Assembly: GCA_963715045.1 (NCBI GenBank)
Contig: CAVQRC010000002.1
Coordinates: forward strand, 124,001 to 188,000
Length of the DNA stretch: 64,000 bases
Direction of reading: 5' to 3'
DNA from: CAVQRC01 sp963715045
Lineage (GTDB): Bacteria > Planctomycetota > Planctomycetia > Pirellulales > Lacipirellulaceae
The notes under the pieces were generated by a model. That model ran no database searches and was not told the DNA's origin. It saw only the letters and a list, made by a program, of their open reading frames with translations. The translations under genes were made by a program, and so were the position numbers. Below, one piece after another: positions 9,979 to 20,863 of the stretch. Position 1 is the first letter of the stretch; each line of letters begins with the position of its first letter.

Positions 9979-10738
9979 TTATTTGGCGACTTGTGGCTCT
10001 GCTTGCTCTCCATCTACCAATATGCTTCCCCCTTCAACGCGAATCACGTTCCGTGCGCATCGTAAGTTGCTCTATGTTCATGGAGCCAACTAGGAATGTC
10101 GCCTGAAGTCGTCACGGAATCAATCTTCCCACTGTCCACTGTTAGTCGGAAGACTGGCGTCGTTCCAATCTTGCGCCGGCCCGTATAACCCAAGCATCCA
10201 ATAACGTAGATCGAACCGTCAACCAATGTGGCTGTGTGAAAATCGGTGGGTGGAAACACCTCTTGTGGATAGCCGAGAATCTTGAATCCGCCTTGTCCGT
10301 CGTGGATGACCACGTCGTTGTAGATGTAGAAATCTGGGTCGTAGAAATCCTCATGCTCACCGGCAATTTGAATGAAGCGTCCGTCCGGCAAACGTGTCAA
10401 CGATGAGCCAAAACGGTCGTAAGACCAGACGGCACTTCCCAACGAATTCGTGTCATCAAAGTGTTCTCGTGCTGAGTAATGCTCCACCTGAGCTAACCAT
10501 GTCGCTCCAAAACGGGTTATCCATTGGCTCAGGGTTGGCGTTCCCGAAACGCGGCGATCGGTATACACGGTAATCTTTCGCGGAGGACTGGAACTCACCG
10601 CCATTCTCCAAACCCACATAGGACCGTTTTAATTTGCTCGGCGAGTCTCAAGTCATCCCCGGCAGCAAGAAACAACTTCAGGACTTCTACACTCTGAACG
10701 TCCGCAATCGTCGGCTCGACAGTTGGATTCTTGCCCAT
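9979..10738 (-). pseudogene. Kelch-like beta-propeller protein, two frameshifts
   Basis: Three consecutive frames join into one protein of about 253 residues. The first runs from ATG 10738 to ...TVLCGFGEW (stop 10595). The second continues VSSSPPRKITVYTDRRV through AVWSYDRFGSSLTRLPDGRFI, HTATLVDGSIYVIGCLG and PSWLHEHRATYDAHG (stop 10044). The third continues VIRVEGGSILVDGEQ to a stop at 9979. Two single-base losses (near 10600 and 10047) account exactly for the 3n+1 length. The TLVDGSIYVIGCLG block resembles kelch repeats. The stretch is visibly less GC-rich than its surroundings, as is the ankyrin gene immediately upstream. It is either a decaying gene or two sequencing deletions. Function unknown; such propellers usually mediate protein binding. 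Confidence 0.65.
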
Positions 10739-10743
10739 CTCGA

Positions 10744-11277
10744 TCATTGAGTCTCTTGCGCTTTAAGCGACTCCTTCCATTCCTCCTCTGACATCACTGC
10801 CTTGAGTGTGTCGGGAAGCGGTGAGTCGGGTATGTCGAAATCGTAATTAATCTTCTTGAGTGGATACCTAGGCGAGTAACCGCGATCAACACCAAGGTCC
10901 AATAGAAATCGTACCCCATCCGCAAAATCCCAACTAACGGCGTGGCTCAAAGCAGTCCCGTTGAAATCGTCAGTGAGTTCAGGGTCTGCCCCACTCTCTA
11001 CAAGAAGTTGCATCTTCTCCACGTCCTTGGCAGCAATAGCCACCATCAGCGGCGTTTTGCCATTGTGCCCGCACAAGTTCACATCGGCTCCATTGGTCAA
11101 AGCCTTACGCAAATCTTCCAGCGAGCCACTCGTGATACATTCGTGAAAATCCATTGCCTCTCGACTTGCTTTTGTCTTCGGTGCTTCCGTTGTCTGGTTT
11201 CCTGCGTGTCCCTCGCATCCGATGCAGCTTGCGAGAGAAACCACGACGAGCCAAACTGCTGAATTCTGTGTAGACAT
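10744..11277 (-). CDS. Ankyrin-repeat lipoprotein
   Basis: 177 residues from ATG 11277; an in-frame ATG at 11292 is an alternative. It has a hydrophobic signal with lipobox LASC (Cys18), predicting a lipid-anchored protein. Ankyrin-like repeats follow: CITSGSLEDLRKALTNGADV, GKTPLMVAIAAKDVEKMQLLV and GTALSHAVSWDFADGVRFLL. It ends with a charged tail (EEEWKESLKAQE). It lies 5 bp upstream of the kelch-like gene on the same strand, so the two probably form one unit. Its base composition is less GC-rich than neighbouring genes, which may indicate transfer. No catalytic motif; a protein-interaction role is likely. Confidence 0.75.
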   Translation of the reverse strand: MSTQNSAVWLVVVSLASCIGCEGHAGNQTTEAPKTKASREAMDFHECITSGSLEDLRKALTNGADVNLCGHNGKTPLMVAIAAKDVEKMQLLVESGADPELTDDFNGTALSHAVSWDFADGVRFLLDLGVDRGYSPRYPLKKINYDFDIPDSPLPDTLKAVMSEEEWKESLKAQETQ

Positions 11278-11803
11278 CAGAAAGACCATCATGGTTCAGG
11301 AATCGTATGCTGGTCTTGCCGCGCCTTGCAGACCGAGCGATCGGTAATCCAGCCGATCGGCACTCAATTCTAGCTGCGACCGTGGCACGGCAATACAGCC
11401 GCCCAGCTACCTGCTAAGTCACCGAACTGGGACACACTTCGGTCAGAAACGGAACGCCCGAATCTGCATAGGTCACAGTGTCCGATGCAGATTCGGCGAA
11501 TTGCCAACTCGCTTCGGGTTCGTCGTCCGACACGGCGTCGGCGTTTCACTCCGACGCAGATTGCCTGGACCGACTAGCGCGGATCCCGAAAAACGCTCAA
11601 TTGCAGGGCATTACAGAAACTTTTGTCGAATGATGAGTCGTCAAAGAAGATTCTCACGGCGTGACAGGAAGCGGAGGTCCAGCAACCAGCGGCGATCAAA
11701 CGATTATGACGCCTCCGCCCGGCCAGGATGCGGTCTCTGAGCGTGACGGCGACGGGCAAGTCCCAGCGATCCGGAGTGACCCGACTACATGTCGGCCGCC
11801 GAC
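11278..11803. other. Gene-free spacer
   Basis: About 525 bp between the ankyrin gene and the XylR-type regulator gene. I see no coding frame with family resemblance, no tRNA-like sequence and no strong palindrome. Composition shifts back to GC-rich towards the right end. Confidence 0.5.
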
Positions 11804-12961
11804 TCAGATACGATGTCGCTTGCGATACTGGGCGGGCGTCATGCCGTGGCGACGACGGAAGGAGCGAATCAGGACTTCGGCACTGTCGAAGCCACTCTCC
11901 ATGGCCACTTTCTGGGCGGGCCAATTGGTGTCTTTGAGTAACTGGGCCGCCCGGGCCACACGCACGCGGCGAATCTCCTCCGCCGGGGTTCGCGAAAAGT
12001 GCCGCTGAAAGCCTTTCTCCAGCGTGCGGCGACTGAGCGGCACATGTTTGAGCACGTCGGAGACGAGAATTCCACGACAAGCATTCTCCCGGATGTAGGA
12101 GACTGCCAGCGAGATCAACTTATCGGCGATCGCCACAGAACTGGTCGATTGGCGTTCCGTGATTCCGGCAGGCGGAATCAGCCGTGGCTTGGTCGGCGGC
12201 GGCCCGCCCTCCAGCATCTCGGACAGGACCGCGGCGGCCTCCCAGCCGATCCGGCGGACAGACGAGTCGATGCTGGTCAACTTGGGTCGCGCAAACTCGA
12301 CGCTGAGATCGTCGTGCTCTCCGGCGAGGATCGCAACCTCGTTCGGAACATCGATCGACGCGGTTTGACAGGCATCGATCACCCGACGCCCCTGGACACT
12401 GTGAAAGGTCAAGAGACCACACGGCTTGGGAAGTGCTTCGAGCCACGCGGCCAACGCGCTCTCCTGCTCGGCCAACCTCGGAGGCGCTGCCACTTCATCC
12501 CGGCAGAACCAGGCGCATTGAAAGCCCCGCTGATTGAGCGCGAACTCGAATGCGGCGCCGAACCGATCGACATAGCCGGCCCGCTCTGGTGCGCCGCAGT
12601 ACGCGAAGTTCTGATACCCTTTGTCCGCCAGGTGAGCTGCCGCCAGCCGAGCCGCTTCTGTCTCGTCGCCGGTGCACCGCACGATTCGCGATCCGCCGTA
12701 TCGATACCAGGACACATTGACGGCCGGTACCCCCCGCGCTTCGATCTGATCGGCCAGCTCCTGATGGGTGACTCGGGCGATCACGCCGTCCACTTCCCAC
12801 GCATCCGGCAACGACAGCTTCTCGAGCTTGCCGCGTGGATCCCAGAGACAGGTCCAGTCCGCCGATTGCGAGAACTCGGCGATCCCCTCGACGATGCCGG
12901 CCCCCCAACTCGTCGAGGTCTCGATCAACAAGGCCACGCGGTAGCGACGCGCTGTACTCAT
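11804..12961 (-). CDS. XylR-family transcriptional regulator (LacI-type sensor + AraC HTH)
   Basis: 385 residues. The first ~270 form a periplasmic-binding-protein-like sensor (VALLIETSTSWGAGIVEGIAEF.., GVPAVNVSWY, DVPNEVAILAGEHDDLSVEFARP). The last ~100 are an AraC-type double helix-turn-helix (VLKHVPLSRRTLEKGFQRHF and VAMESGFDSAEVLIRSFRRR, ending GMTPAQYRKR). This is the arrangement of E. coli XylR, which activates sugar operons when its sensor binds pentose. The ATG at 12961 overlaps the sulfatase stop by four bases (ATGA), implying translational coupling. It is the last gene of the sulfatase/uxaC/LarA-like series and probably controls it. The ligand is unknown. Confidence 0.92.
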   Translation of the reverse strand: MSTARRYRVALLIETSTSWGAGIVEGIAEFSQSADWTCLWDPRGKLEKLSLPDAWEVDGVIARVTHQELADQIEARGVPAVNVSWYRYGGSRIVRCTGDETEAARLAAAHLADKGYQNFAYCGAPERAGYVDRFGAAFEFALNQRGFQCAWFCRDEVAAPPRLAEQESALAAWLEALPKPCGLLTFHSVQGRRVIDACQTASIDVPNEVAILAGEHDDLSVEFARPKLTSIDSSVRRIGWEAAAVLSEMLEGGPPPTKPRLIPPAGITERQSTSSVAIADKLISLAVSYIRENACRGILVSDVLKHVPLSRRTLEKGFQRHFSRTPAEEIRRVRVARAAQLLKDTNWPAQKVAMESGFDSAEVLIRSFRRRHGMTPAQYRKRHRI

Positions 12962-14325
12962 TGGCGGCCCACCGGTTGCCAGGGCACACTGCCGCCGCGT
13001 TGGATTTGCCGCCGCATCAGAGCGGCGAGCTCGTCGAACTTCCCCCGCTGTTCCCCCGCCAGGTCGTGTTCTTCGCGCGGGTCGTCAGCCAGGTGATAGA
13101 GCTCGTAAGGTTGGAATGGACTGTTCTTGAGCAGCTTCCAGTCGCCCAGTCGGACCGCCTGGGTGGTCAGCCCCTGGTACCGACGGTTGCCTTCGCGACG
13201 GTGGTAGAACAGTGGTCGCATCGGCAGCGGCCGATTCGCACCCCGTAATTGGGGGGTCAGGGAAACACCGTCCACGGGACTCTCGATCGCGACCCCGGCG
13301 ATTTCGCAGAGCGTAGGAAACAGATCCATCGTCATGGCCTGCACGTCGATTTCAGTGCCAGGGGCGATCTTCGCTGGCCATACGGCAAGGCAGGGAACCT
13401 TGATCCCTCCCTCGTACATGCTCTGCTTCCCGTCGCGGAGCGGTCCATTGTTGGCCCCCACCGACAGCTGCCCGCCGTTATCCGAGGTGAAGATCACGAG
13501 CGTGTTCTCGTATTGACCTGTTTCGCGGAGGGTCCGTATCACGCGGCCGATGCCGGCATCCATCTGCTCGATGAGGGCCACCAGCTTCGCTCGTCGCGGC
13601 TCGATTGCTGGCTCCCGTTCGACAACACGATCGACCCAGGCCTGCGGCGGCTGGATCGGCGTGTGCGGCGCGTTGTAGGTCAGCAGGAGAAAGAACGGCG
13701 CGGTCTCGCTCTCGCGGTGCTCGAGAAACTCGCACGCCCAGTCGCTGAACAGTTCCGTGGCGTGGCCCTCGGGATCGATGACGTCGCGTTGCCGACGCAT
13801 GTAATTGTTGCCGAACCGCCGATGAGTGTAGTAATCGTCCATCATGTCGCCGAGAAAGCCGTGGAAGTAGTCGAATCCTCGCTCGAGTGGATGGTCGCGA
13901 GGTTCCAGGCCGAGATGCCACTTGCCGACCAGCGCGGTGGTGTAGCCGGCCTTCTCGAGGGGGGCCGGCAGCAGCACGGCATCCTCGGCAAGGTATCCCC
14001 AACTGTCTTCGGGATGGGTGCGAATCACTCCCGGCACGCCGACGAGTTCCGGGTACTTGCCGGTCAGCAGCGACGCTCGCGTCGGCGAACAGACGGGGCA
14101 ATTCGCGTAGAAGTTCTCGAACCGGACGCCGTCCTTGGCGAACTGGTCGATATGCGGCGTCTGGAGATCCCCCGCCCCGTAGCAGCCGAGGTCACCGTAG
14201 CCGAGGTCATCGGCCAAGATCACCAGGATGTTCGGCGGCGGGAGGGCCGGTTCGGCCGCCTTGGCGACCAGCATGACCGCCTGCAGGGCCGCAGACACAA
14301 GCACAAAGCTGGCGAACGATCTCAT
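12958..14325 (-). CDS. Exported arylsulfatase-type sulfatase
   Basis: 455 residues from ATG 14325, chosen because it begins a signal peptide (RSFASFVLVSAALQAVMLVAKAAE). An upstream start at 14418 would overlap uxaC. Type I sulfatase motifs are present: NILVILADDLGYGDLGCYG (metal-binding Asp pair) and CSPTRASLLTGKYP, in which Cys79 is the residue converted to formylglycine (C-x-P-x-R). Others are VGKWHLG and the later ILVIFTSDNGG-like VIFTSDNGGQLS. It hydrolyses a sulfate ester, most likely on a carbohydrate given its neighbours uxaC and the XylR-type regulator, in the periplasmic space. An anaerobic-type or FGE maturase is needed and is not in this window. Confidence 0.93.
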   Translation of the reverse strand: MRSFASFVLVSAALQAVMLVAKAAEPALPPPNILVILADDLGYGDLGCYGAGDLQTPHIDQFAKDGVRFENFYANCPVCSPTRASLLTGKYPELVGVPGVIRTHPEDSWGYLAEDAVLLPAPLEKAGYTTALVGKWHLGLEPRDHPLERGFDYFHGFLGDMMDDYYTHRRFGNNYMRRQRDVIDPEGHATELFSDWACEFLEHRESETAPFFLLLTYNAPHTPIQPPQAWVDRVVEREPAIEPRRAKLVALIEQMDAGIGRVIRTLRETGQYENTLVIFTSDNGGQLSVGANNGPLRDGKQSMYEGGIKVPCLAVWPAKIAPGTEIDVQAMTMDLFPTLCEIAGVAIESPVDGVSLTPQLRGANRPLPMRPLFYHRREGNRRYQGLTTQAVRLGDWKLLKNSPFQPYELYHLADDPREEHDLAGEQRGKFDELAALMRRQIQRGGSVPWQPVGRQ

Positions 14326-14374
14326 CGGCAGACATCCCTTGGCGGATGAACGTGAGTGGCATCCCTTGATTTCG

Positions 14375-15772
14375 CTACAACCCCAGATAACGTGCCGCAT
14401 TGTCATAACACACGCCACGGATCAACGGGCCGACCAGTGAATCATCATTCGGAATGAGTCCTTGCTCAATATCGCTCCCCAGCAAATTACACAGGCAACG
14501 CCGAAAGTACTCGTGCCGTGGGTACGACATGAAGGATCGCGAATCGGTCAACATGCCGACGAAGAGGGCGAGCAACCCTGTGCTCGAGAGCGCGTTGAGT
14601 TGCCATTCGATTCCTTCTTTCTGGTCCAGATACCACCAACCGCTCCCAAACTGCAGTTTGCCGGCGACTCGGCCGTCTTGGAAATTGCCGATCATCGTGG
14701 CGAACACGTAATTGTCTTGCGGGTTCACGTTGTACAGGATCGTTTTGGGAAGCATCCCTTCTCGATCCAGGCGATCGAGGTAACCGGCCAATCGCGCGGC
14801 CTGGGGAAAATCCCCGATGCTGTCGTAGCCCGCATCGGCGCCGATTTCGGAAAACCGTCGCAGATTCGTGTTGCGGAGTGGCCCCAGATGCAACTGCTTC
14901 GTCCAACCCTTCTCCGCATCCAGGCGGCCAAACAGCAGCATCAGGTTGGCGGCAAACCGCTCGTGCTCTGCCGGCGAAGCCGCCTGCCCGCGGCGGGCGT
15001 TGGCGAAAATCTGCTCCGCTTCACCATCCGTACAGGGGTCGTCGTAGCAATACGGCAGGCCGTGATCCGACAACCGGCAGCCAAGCTCTTGAAACGCGTC
15101 GTGTCGCCGGCGGAGGGCCTCGGTGAGCGACCTGAAGTCGCAAATCTCGTGATCACTGGTCACTGCCAGGCGATCGACCCAGGCGTTGAACACCTCGGGC
15201 TGGTCGACCTTCAGGGCGTTATCCGGTCGGAACGTCGGGAACACGCCGACTTCGAAACCGTCCTCGCGAATGCGACGATGATGGTGGAGATCGTCCGCGG
15301 GGTCATCCGTCGTGCAGACTGCCCGCACATCGAACTTTCGCAGAATCGCCCGGGCCGACAGGTCGGGCGACGCCAGCCGTTGCTGCGCCTCGTCCCAGAT
15401 CCGCTCGGCGGTCGACGCGTCGAGGAGCGTATCGATGTCGAAATACCGTTTCAACTCCAGGTGCGTCCAGTGGTAGAGCGGATTCCGCAGCGTTTGCGGC
15501 ACGGTCGCCGCCCAGGCGAGGAATTTCTCGTACGGCGTCGCGCGGCCTGTGACCCGCGATTCGTCGACACCCGCCGCCCGCATCGCCCGCCACTTGTAGT
15601 GATCCCCTTCGAGCCAGATTTCGAACAGATCGGCGAAATGGCGATCGTCGGCGATGTCCCCCGGCGGCAGGTGACAGTGGTAGTCGAGAATCGGTGCCTC
15701 GGCTGCGAACTCGTGAAACAATCGCCGCCCGGTTTCGTTCTGCAGCAGGAAGTTCTCGTGAATGAACGGCAT
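14375..15772 (-). CDS. uxaC: Glucuronate/galacturonate isomerase UxaC
   Basis: 465 residues from ATG 15772 (MPFIHENFLL), the size of characterised UxaC (about 470). Family landmarks: LDYHCHLPPGDIADD with the metal-binding HxH near the N-terminus, CTTDDPADDL, HLGPLRNTN, and the C-terminal MLTDSRSFMSYPRHEYFRR. UxaC interconverts D-glucuronate and D-fructuronate (or galacturonate and tagaturonate), the first cytoplasmic step of uronate breakdown. It lies 49 bp upstream of the sulfatase on the same strand and about 140 bp downstream of the LarA-like gene. No uxaB/uxuA or kdgK are seen here, so the rest of the pathway is elsewhere, unless the two dehydrogenase-like neighbours substitute for it. 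Confidence 0.94.
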   Translation of the reverse strand: MPFIHENFLLQNETGRRLFHEFAAEAPILDYHCHLPPGDIADDRHFADLFEIWLEGDHYKWRAMRAAGVDESRVTGRATPYEKFLAWAATVPQTLRNPLYHWTHLELKRYFDIDTLLDASTAERIWDEAQQRLASPDLSARAILRKFDVRAVCTTDDPADDLHHHRRIREDGFEVGVFPTFRPDNALKVDQPEVFNAWVDRLAVTSDHEICDFRSLTEALRRRHDAFQELGCRLSDHGLPYCYDDPCTDGEAEQIFANARRGQAASPAEHERFAANLMLLFGRLDAEKGWTKQLHLGPLRNTNLRRFSEIGADAGYDSIGDFPQAARLAGYLDRLDREGMLPKTILYNVNPQDNYVFATMIGNFQDGRVAGKLQFGSGWWYLDQKEGIEWQLNALSSTGLLALFVGMLTDSRSFMSYPRHEYFRRCLCNLLGSDIEQGLIPNDDSLVGPLIRGVCYDNAARYLGL

Positions 15773-15911
15773 GGCAATCGCCCCTGGTTGAAGTGCGTTA
15801 CGCGTTGACCGGCCCTGCCCCATGTCCTGCCGGCGTCGTGCAGCTCATGACGGTGGCACCGGCAGACCTCCGTCACGAGCCGCGAACCGCTCCGTCGGGC
15901 GGGGCCGCACC

Positions 15912-17183
15912 TCACTCGTCGCGGGTCGCCTTCCACAACCCGAGACCCGGATCGGGAATGTAGAAGATCTCTTCGCCATCGACGTCCTGCGGTCCCTGCA
16001 CCAGCCGGTGTGGAGCGTAGCGACTGAGCATCTCGTCGATGTCGGCGTGCTCGTAGCCGACGGCCTCGATCTGGTCCTTCATGGCGGCCGGCGTCGCGTA
16101 CACGATACGGAAACGGCCTTCCGACGAACCGTGAATCAAATGCGCGGGGACGCCCAGATTCTCCCGCAACTCGGCGTGTGCTTCGACAAGCCGGACAACC
16201 TCTTCGGTCGGCAGGTAGGTGTATTGATGGATCAGCCTGGACTGGCGGTCGTTCTCTCCCAGCCTCCGGAGGCCCGGGGCGAGGACGATCAGGGTGCCGC
16301 CATCGGCGAGCGCCATCCGCGAGCGGTAGATGGCTTTGTTACCGATCCACAGCGACTCGTACTTTTCGGGATTAAGGTACGCCACGACTTTCCGGGCGGG
16401 CTCTTCGAGGTGGTGGATATTGACCTCGGCCGACAGTTTCGCAGCCGCGACGAACGGGGCGTCACCCTGGCCTCCGAACAGCCCCCGGGTGACGAGTTGA
16501 TGCCGCTCGTCGGGACCGCGAACGGTCTGAATGTACGAAATCGGGCGGAGCCGGGGCGCTGCCAACTGTTCGGCACGATTCAGCAGTCGCCGGACGGGTG
16601 TGTCGAGCCGTCCCATGGTTCGTTCGATGCCGTCCAGGGCTCCCAGATAGTGGGAGCGATCAATAAACGGCTTGGCACCCAGGCCGATCATGATGTTCTT
16701 GTTGCCGTTCGCCAGCCCCACGACTTCGTGCGGCACCACTTGTCCGATCGAGATCACGTGATCCACGTCGGACTCGAGAATCAACTTGTCGACGCCGAAC
16801 GGAATGGACTCGCGGATGCGGCCTTCGCTCAGCTCGGCCACGAAGTCTGCCGGGATCTCTCCCAGCAGCTCGATCGTTTGCTCGCAATCGTGATACACGA
16901 TTCGCTCCGGGGCGACGCACGGAAACATTTTTCGTTTCTCGTCGGCGTGCATTTCGCGGTGCGTACCGACCGCAGGCATCACCCACACGTCGGCGTGGTC
17001 GCAGAGGGCATCGTGCAGCATGCAGGTGATCGGCCCCGCCCAGGAGTCGAGGCGGGTGATGTCGGGCGGAACCAGTACGACTCGCCGCACATCGCCGAGT
17101 TGCTCGAGCAACTCACCGAGCTTCTCGGCGACCGTTGCGTCGCTGACAACGCTGTCGGCCGATCCTTCACCAAACAGAAGCAT
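15912..17183 (-). CDS. LarA-like nickel-pincer racemase/epimerase family protein (DUF2088)
   Basis: 423 residues from ATG 17183 (MLLFGEGSADSVV), which is where the family usually starts and just clears the stop of the upstream oxidoreductase. An upstream in-frame ATG at 17279 would overlap it. The N-terminal lactate racemase domain is evident: VLVPPDITRLDS matches the Asp-x-x-Arg of LarA, VGTHREM its catalytic His, and QVVPHEVVGLANG and GPDERHQLV are later conserved blocks. LarA homologues use a nickel pincer nucleotide cofactor to racemise or epimerise 2-hydroxy acids, and many act on sugar acids. In this operon a sugar-acid epimerase role is the natural inference. The lar cofactor genes are not in the window. 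Confidence 0.85.
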   Translation of the reverse strand: MLLFGEGSADSVVSDATVAEKLGELLEQLGDVRRVVLVPPDITRLDSWAGPITCMLHDALCDHADVWVMPAVGTHREMHADEKRKMFPCVAPERIVYHDCEQTIELLGEIPADFVAELSEGRIRESIPFGVDKLILESDVDHVISIGQVVPHEVVGLANGNKNIMIGLGAKPFIDRSHYLGALDGIERTMGRLDTPVRRLLNRAEQLAAPRLRPISYIQTVRGPDERHQLVTRGLFGGQGDAPFVAAAKLSAEVNIHHLEEPARKVVAYLNPEKYESLWIGNKAIYRSRMALADGGTLIVLAPGLRRLGENDRQSRLIHQYTYLPTEEVVRLVEAHAELRENLGVPAHLIHGSSEGRFRIVYATPAAMKDQIEAVGYEHADIDEMLSRYAPHRLVQGPQDVDGEEIFYIPDPGLGLWKATRDE

Positions 17184-17190
17184 ATCTATC

Positions 17191-18477
<1,287 letters not shown>

Positions 18478-18769
18478 GTGCGGGAACACCTCGAGATGGC
18501 GGGGAGCGGAATCGGCCGCAGCGGGATCGGGGTGGCCGGCGGCAAACGGTGACGTGTACGTTATCGCACACCGGCCCCATTTGCGGCAAGATATCGGAAC
18601 GGCCACTCCGTGAACGTCCCGGAAATGCCGGATAGAATCGCGGTGGTGATCAGGGTATCGGCGAAGAGAGAGCCCGCAATGGTCGCCGCGCGGCGGGTCG
18701 CTTACATTGATGGGGAAGCTGCGAACGAGCGGTCACCGCTGCAGAACTGACGGACCCCGGCGAGGACAG

Positions 18770-20611
18770 ATGGAGCACGCGACGGACACCACAAGGATCC
18801 ACCGTACCAATCGCAGCGTCGAGCCGGGCGAGTGCCGTGCCGCACTTCGCAAGTACTGGGGGTACGAGCAGTTTCTTCCGCTGCAGGAGCGGGCCATCGC
18901 GTGTGCCATGGGCGGCCGCGATTCGGTCGTCGTGCTACCGACCGGTGGCGGCAAATCTCTCTGCTACCAGGTCCCAGCCGTTTGTCTGGAAGGGCTCACG
19001 GTCGTCATCTCGCCGCTGATCTCGCTCATGAAGGACCAGGTCGACGCACTCAAGTCGTGCGGGGTTGCGGCGGCCGCGATCCACAGCATGGTCGACTACG
19101 AGACCCGCCGCCGGATCACCGCCCAGATCGACTCCGGCGAGTTGAAGCTGCTGTACCTCGCGCCCGAGCGGCTGGTGCAGGAGAAAACGCTCGACTACCT
19201 CGTTCAACGCGATGTCCGCCAGATCGCGATCGACGAAGCGCATTGCATCAGCGAATGGGGACACGACTTCCGGCCCGAATACCGCGCGCTCGACGTGCTT
19301 CACGCCAGGCTGCCGGACGCCAGTATTCACGCCTACACGGCGACGGCGACCGAACAGGTCCGCAACGACATCGCCGCGCATCTGCAGTTGAAAGATCCCG
19401 AGTTTCTGGTCGGATCGTTCGATCGCCCCAACCTCGTGTATCGAGTGCGGCGGCGGTCGCAGGTGAGCCGCCAGATCAAGGACGTGCTGAGCAAGCATCG
19501 TGGCGAGTCGGGGATCATCTACTGCATCAGCCGCAAGGACGTCGAAGCGACCGCCGCGAATCTGGTCGAGGCGGGGTATCGGGCGCGGCCCTATCACGCG
19601 GGGCTGGAAGACAACGTTCGGCGTCAAGCGCAGGAGGAGTTCGCCAACGATGCCATCGACGTGATCGTCGCCACGGTTGCGTTCGGGATGGGGATCGACA
19701 AGTCGAACGTGCGATTCGTGATCCATGCCGCGATGCCCAAGTCGGTCGAGGCCTATCAGCAGGAGAGCGGGCGGGCCGGGCGGGACGGGCTGGAAGCCGA
19801 ATGCTGGCTGTTCTATTCGGGGGCCGACTATCTCACCTGGAGCCGGATGATTGCCGAAACGCCGGCGGCATCGGCGGGGGCCATGAACTCACTGAGCGCG
19901 ATGTCGGACTTCTGTAACGGCATCCTGTGCCGTCATCGGGCGCTCACGCAACATTTCGGGCAGGATCTCGCAGCGTCCAATTGCGGCGCTTGCGACGTCT
20001 GCCTGGGCGAGGTCCAACTGGCAGAGGATCCGCTGGTTACGGGGCAGAAGATTCTGTCATGCGTCGTGCGGCTCGACCAGCGGTTTGGCGCTGACCATAC
20101 GGCGAAGGTCTTGTCCGGCTCGCAGGATGAACGTGTCGTGACGCGGAGGCACGATCAACTCAGCACGTGGGGATTGCTGGGCGAATATCCGCTGCGGGCG
20201 ATCCGCACCTGGATTGAACAGCTCGTCGCCCAGGGTTTTCTCGAAAAGCAGGGAGAATACAACGTGCTGAGCGTCACGGATTCGGGCTGGCAGTTGCTCC
20301 GCGGCGAGGCCACGCCTCAGTTGACGAAACCCCCTACGGCGACGCGGCGGTCGCGGGTCGACGAAGCGAGTTGGGAGGACGTCGATCGAAAGCTGTTCGA
20401 CGAGTTGCGTAAACTGCGCCGCGACCTGGCGGCTGCCGACAGCGTGCCGGCCTACGTGGTATTCGGCGACGCGGCCCTTCGTGACATGGCGCGGCGTCGC
20501 CCGACAAGCGAATTGGCATTTCTCGAAGTCAAGGGCGTGGGCGAGGCGAAGCTGCTCCGCTACGGCGAGCCGTTCCTGCAGCGGATTCGCAGATATGTCG
20601 AGGAACTGTAG
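18770..20611 (+). CDS. recQ: ATP-dependent DNA helicase RecQ
   Basis: 613 residues from ATG 18770, which follows GAGG; an in-frame start at 18707 is possible. Superfamily 2 motifs: LPTGGGKSLCYQ (Walker A), IAIDEAHCISEWGHDFRPEY (DEAH), AYTATATEQV (III), GIIYCISRKDVE (IV), VATVAFGMGIDKSNVRFVIH (V), QESGRAGRDG (VI). The RecQ-C-terminal zinc site is FCNGILC..CGACDVC, followed by a winged helix and an HRDC-like end (PAYVVFGDAALRDMARRRP). It unwinds DNA 3'-5' in recombination repair. Its TAG stop (20609-20611) lies inside the first base pairs of the R1 repeat that follows. It is monocistronic by context. Confidence 0.96.
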   Translation: MEHATDTTRIHRTNRSVEPGECRAALRKYWGYEQFLPLQERAIACAMGGRDSVVVLPTGGGKSLCYQVPAVCLEGLTVVISPLISLMKDQVDALKSCGVAAAAIHSMVDYETRRRITAQIDSGELKLLYLAPERLVQEKTLDYLVQRDVRQIAIDEAHCISEWGHDFRPEYRALDVLHARLPDASIHAYTATATEQVRNDIAAHLQLKDPEFLVGSFDRPNLVYRVRRRSQVSRQIKDVLSKHRGESGIIYCISRKDVEATAANLVEAGYRARPYHAGLEDNVRRQAQEEFANDAIDVIVATVAFGMGIDKSNVRFVIHAAMPKSVEAYQQESGRAGRDGLEAECWLFYSGADYLTWSRMIAETPAASAGAMNSLSAMSDFCNGILCRHRALTQHFGQDLAASNCGACDVCLGEVQLAEDPLVTGQKILSCVVRLDQRFGADHTAKVLSGSQDERVVTRRHDQLSTWGLLGEYPLRAIRTWIEQLVAQGFLEKQGEYNVLSVTDSGWQLLRGEATPQLTKPPTATRRSRVDEASWEDVDRKLFDELRKLRRDLAAADSVPAYVVFGDAALRDMARRRPTSELAFLEVKGVGEAKLLRYGEPFLQRIRRYVEEL

Positions 20612-20856
20612 GCCCGGCACTCCGTGACGGGATCACGGCAGTCCAGATCGCGACGGCCATCTGCAGACCGTGTCACGGAGTGACCCGACTACACAGGTCG
20701 TAGGCCCGGCACTCCGTGACGGGATCACGGCAGTCCAGATCGCCACGGCCATTCAAGGATCGGGTCACGGAGTGCCCCGGCTACGTCATGTAGACCCGAC
20801 ACTCTGTGGCGGGATCACGGCGATCCCCAGACCGTGTCACGGAGTGACCCGGCTAC
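20608..20856. repeat. Three tandem R1 inverted-repeat elements downstream of recQ
   Basis: Three copies at 20608-20692, 20700-20784 and 20790-20856. Each starts with a GTAGGCCCGGCACTCCGTGA-like arm and ends with the near reverse complement TCACGGAGTGACCCGGCTAC, with an internal ATCACGG and a variable centre. The first overlaps the recQ stop codon and the last ends 8 bp before the SDR stop, so the elements fill the whole convergent spacer between recQ and the SDR gene. A further copy and a half lie at 21852-21972. The reading frames through them are not genes. Confidence 0.85.
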
Positions 20857-20863
20857 AGAGCCC

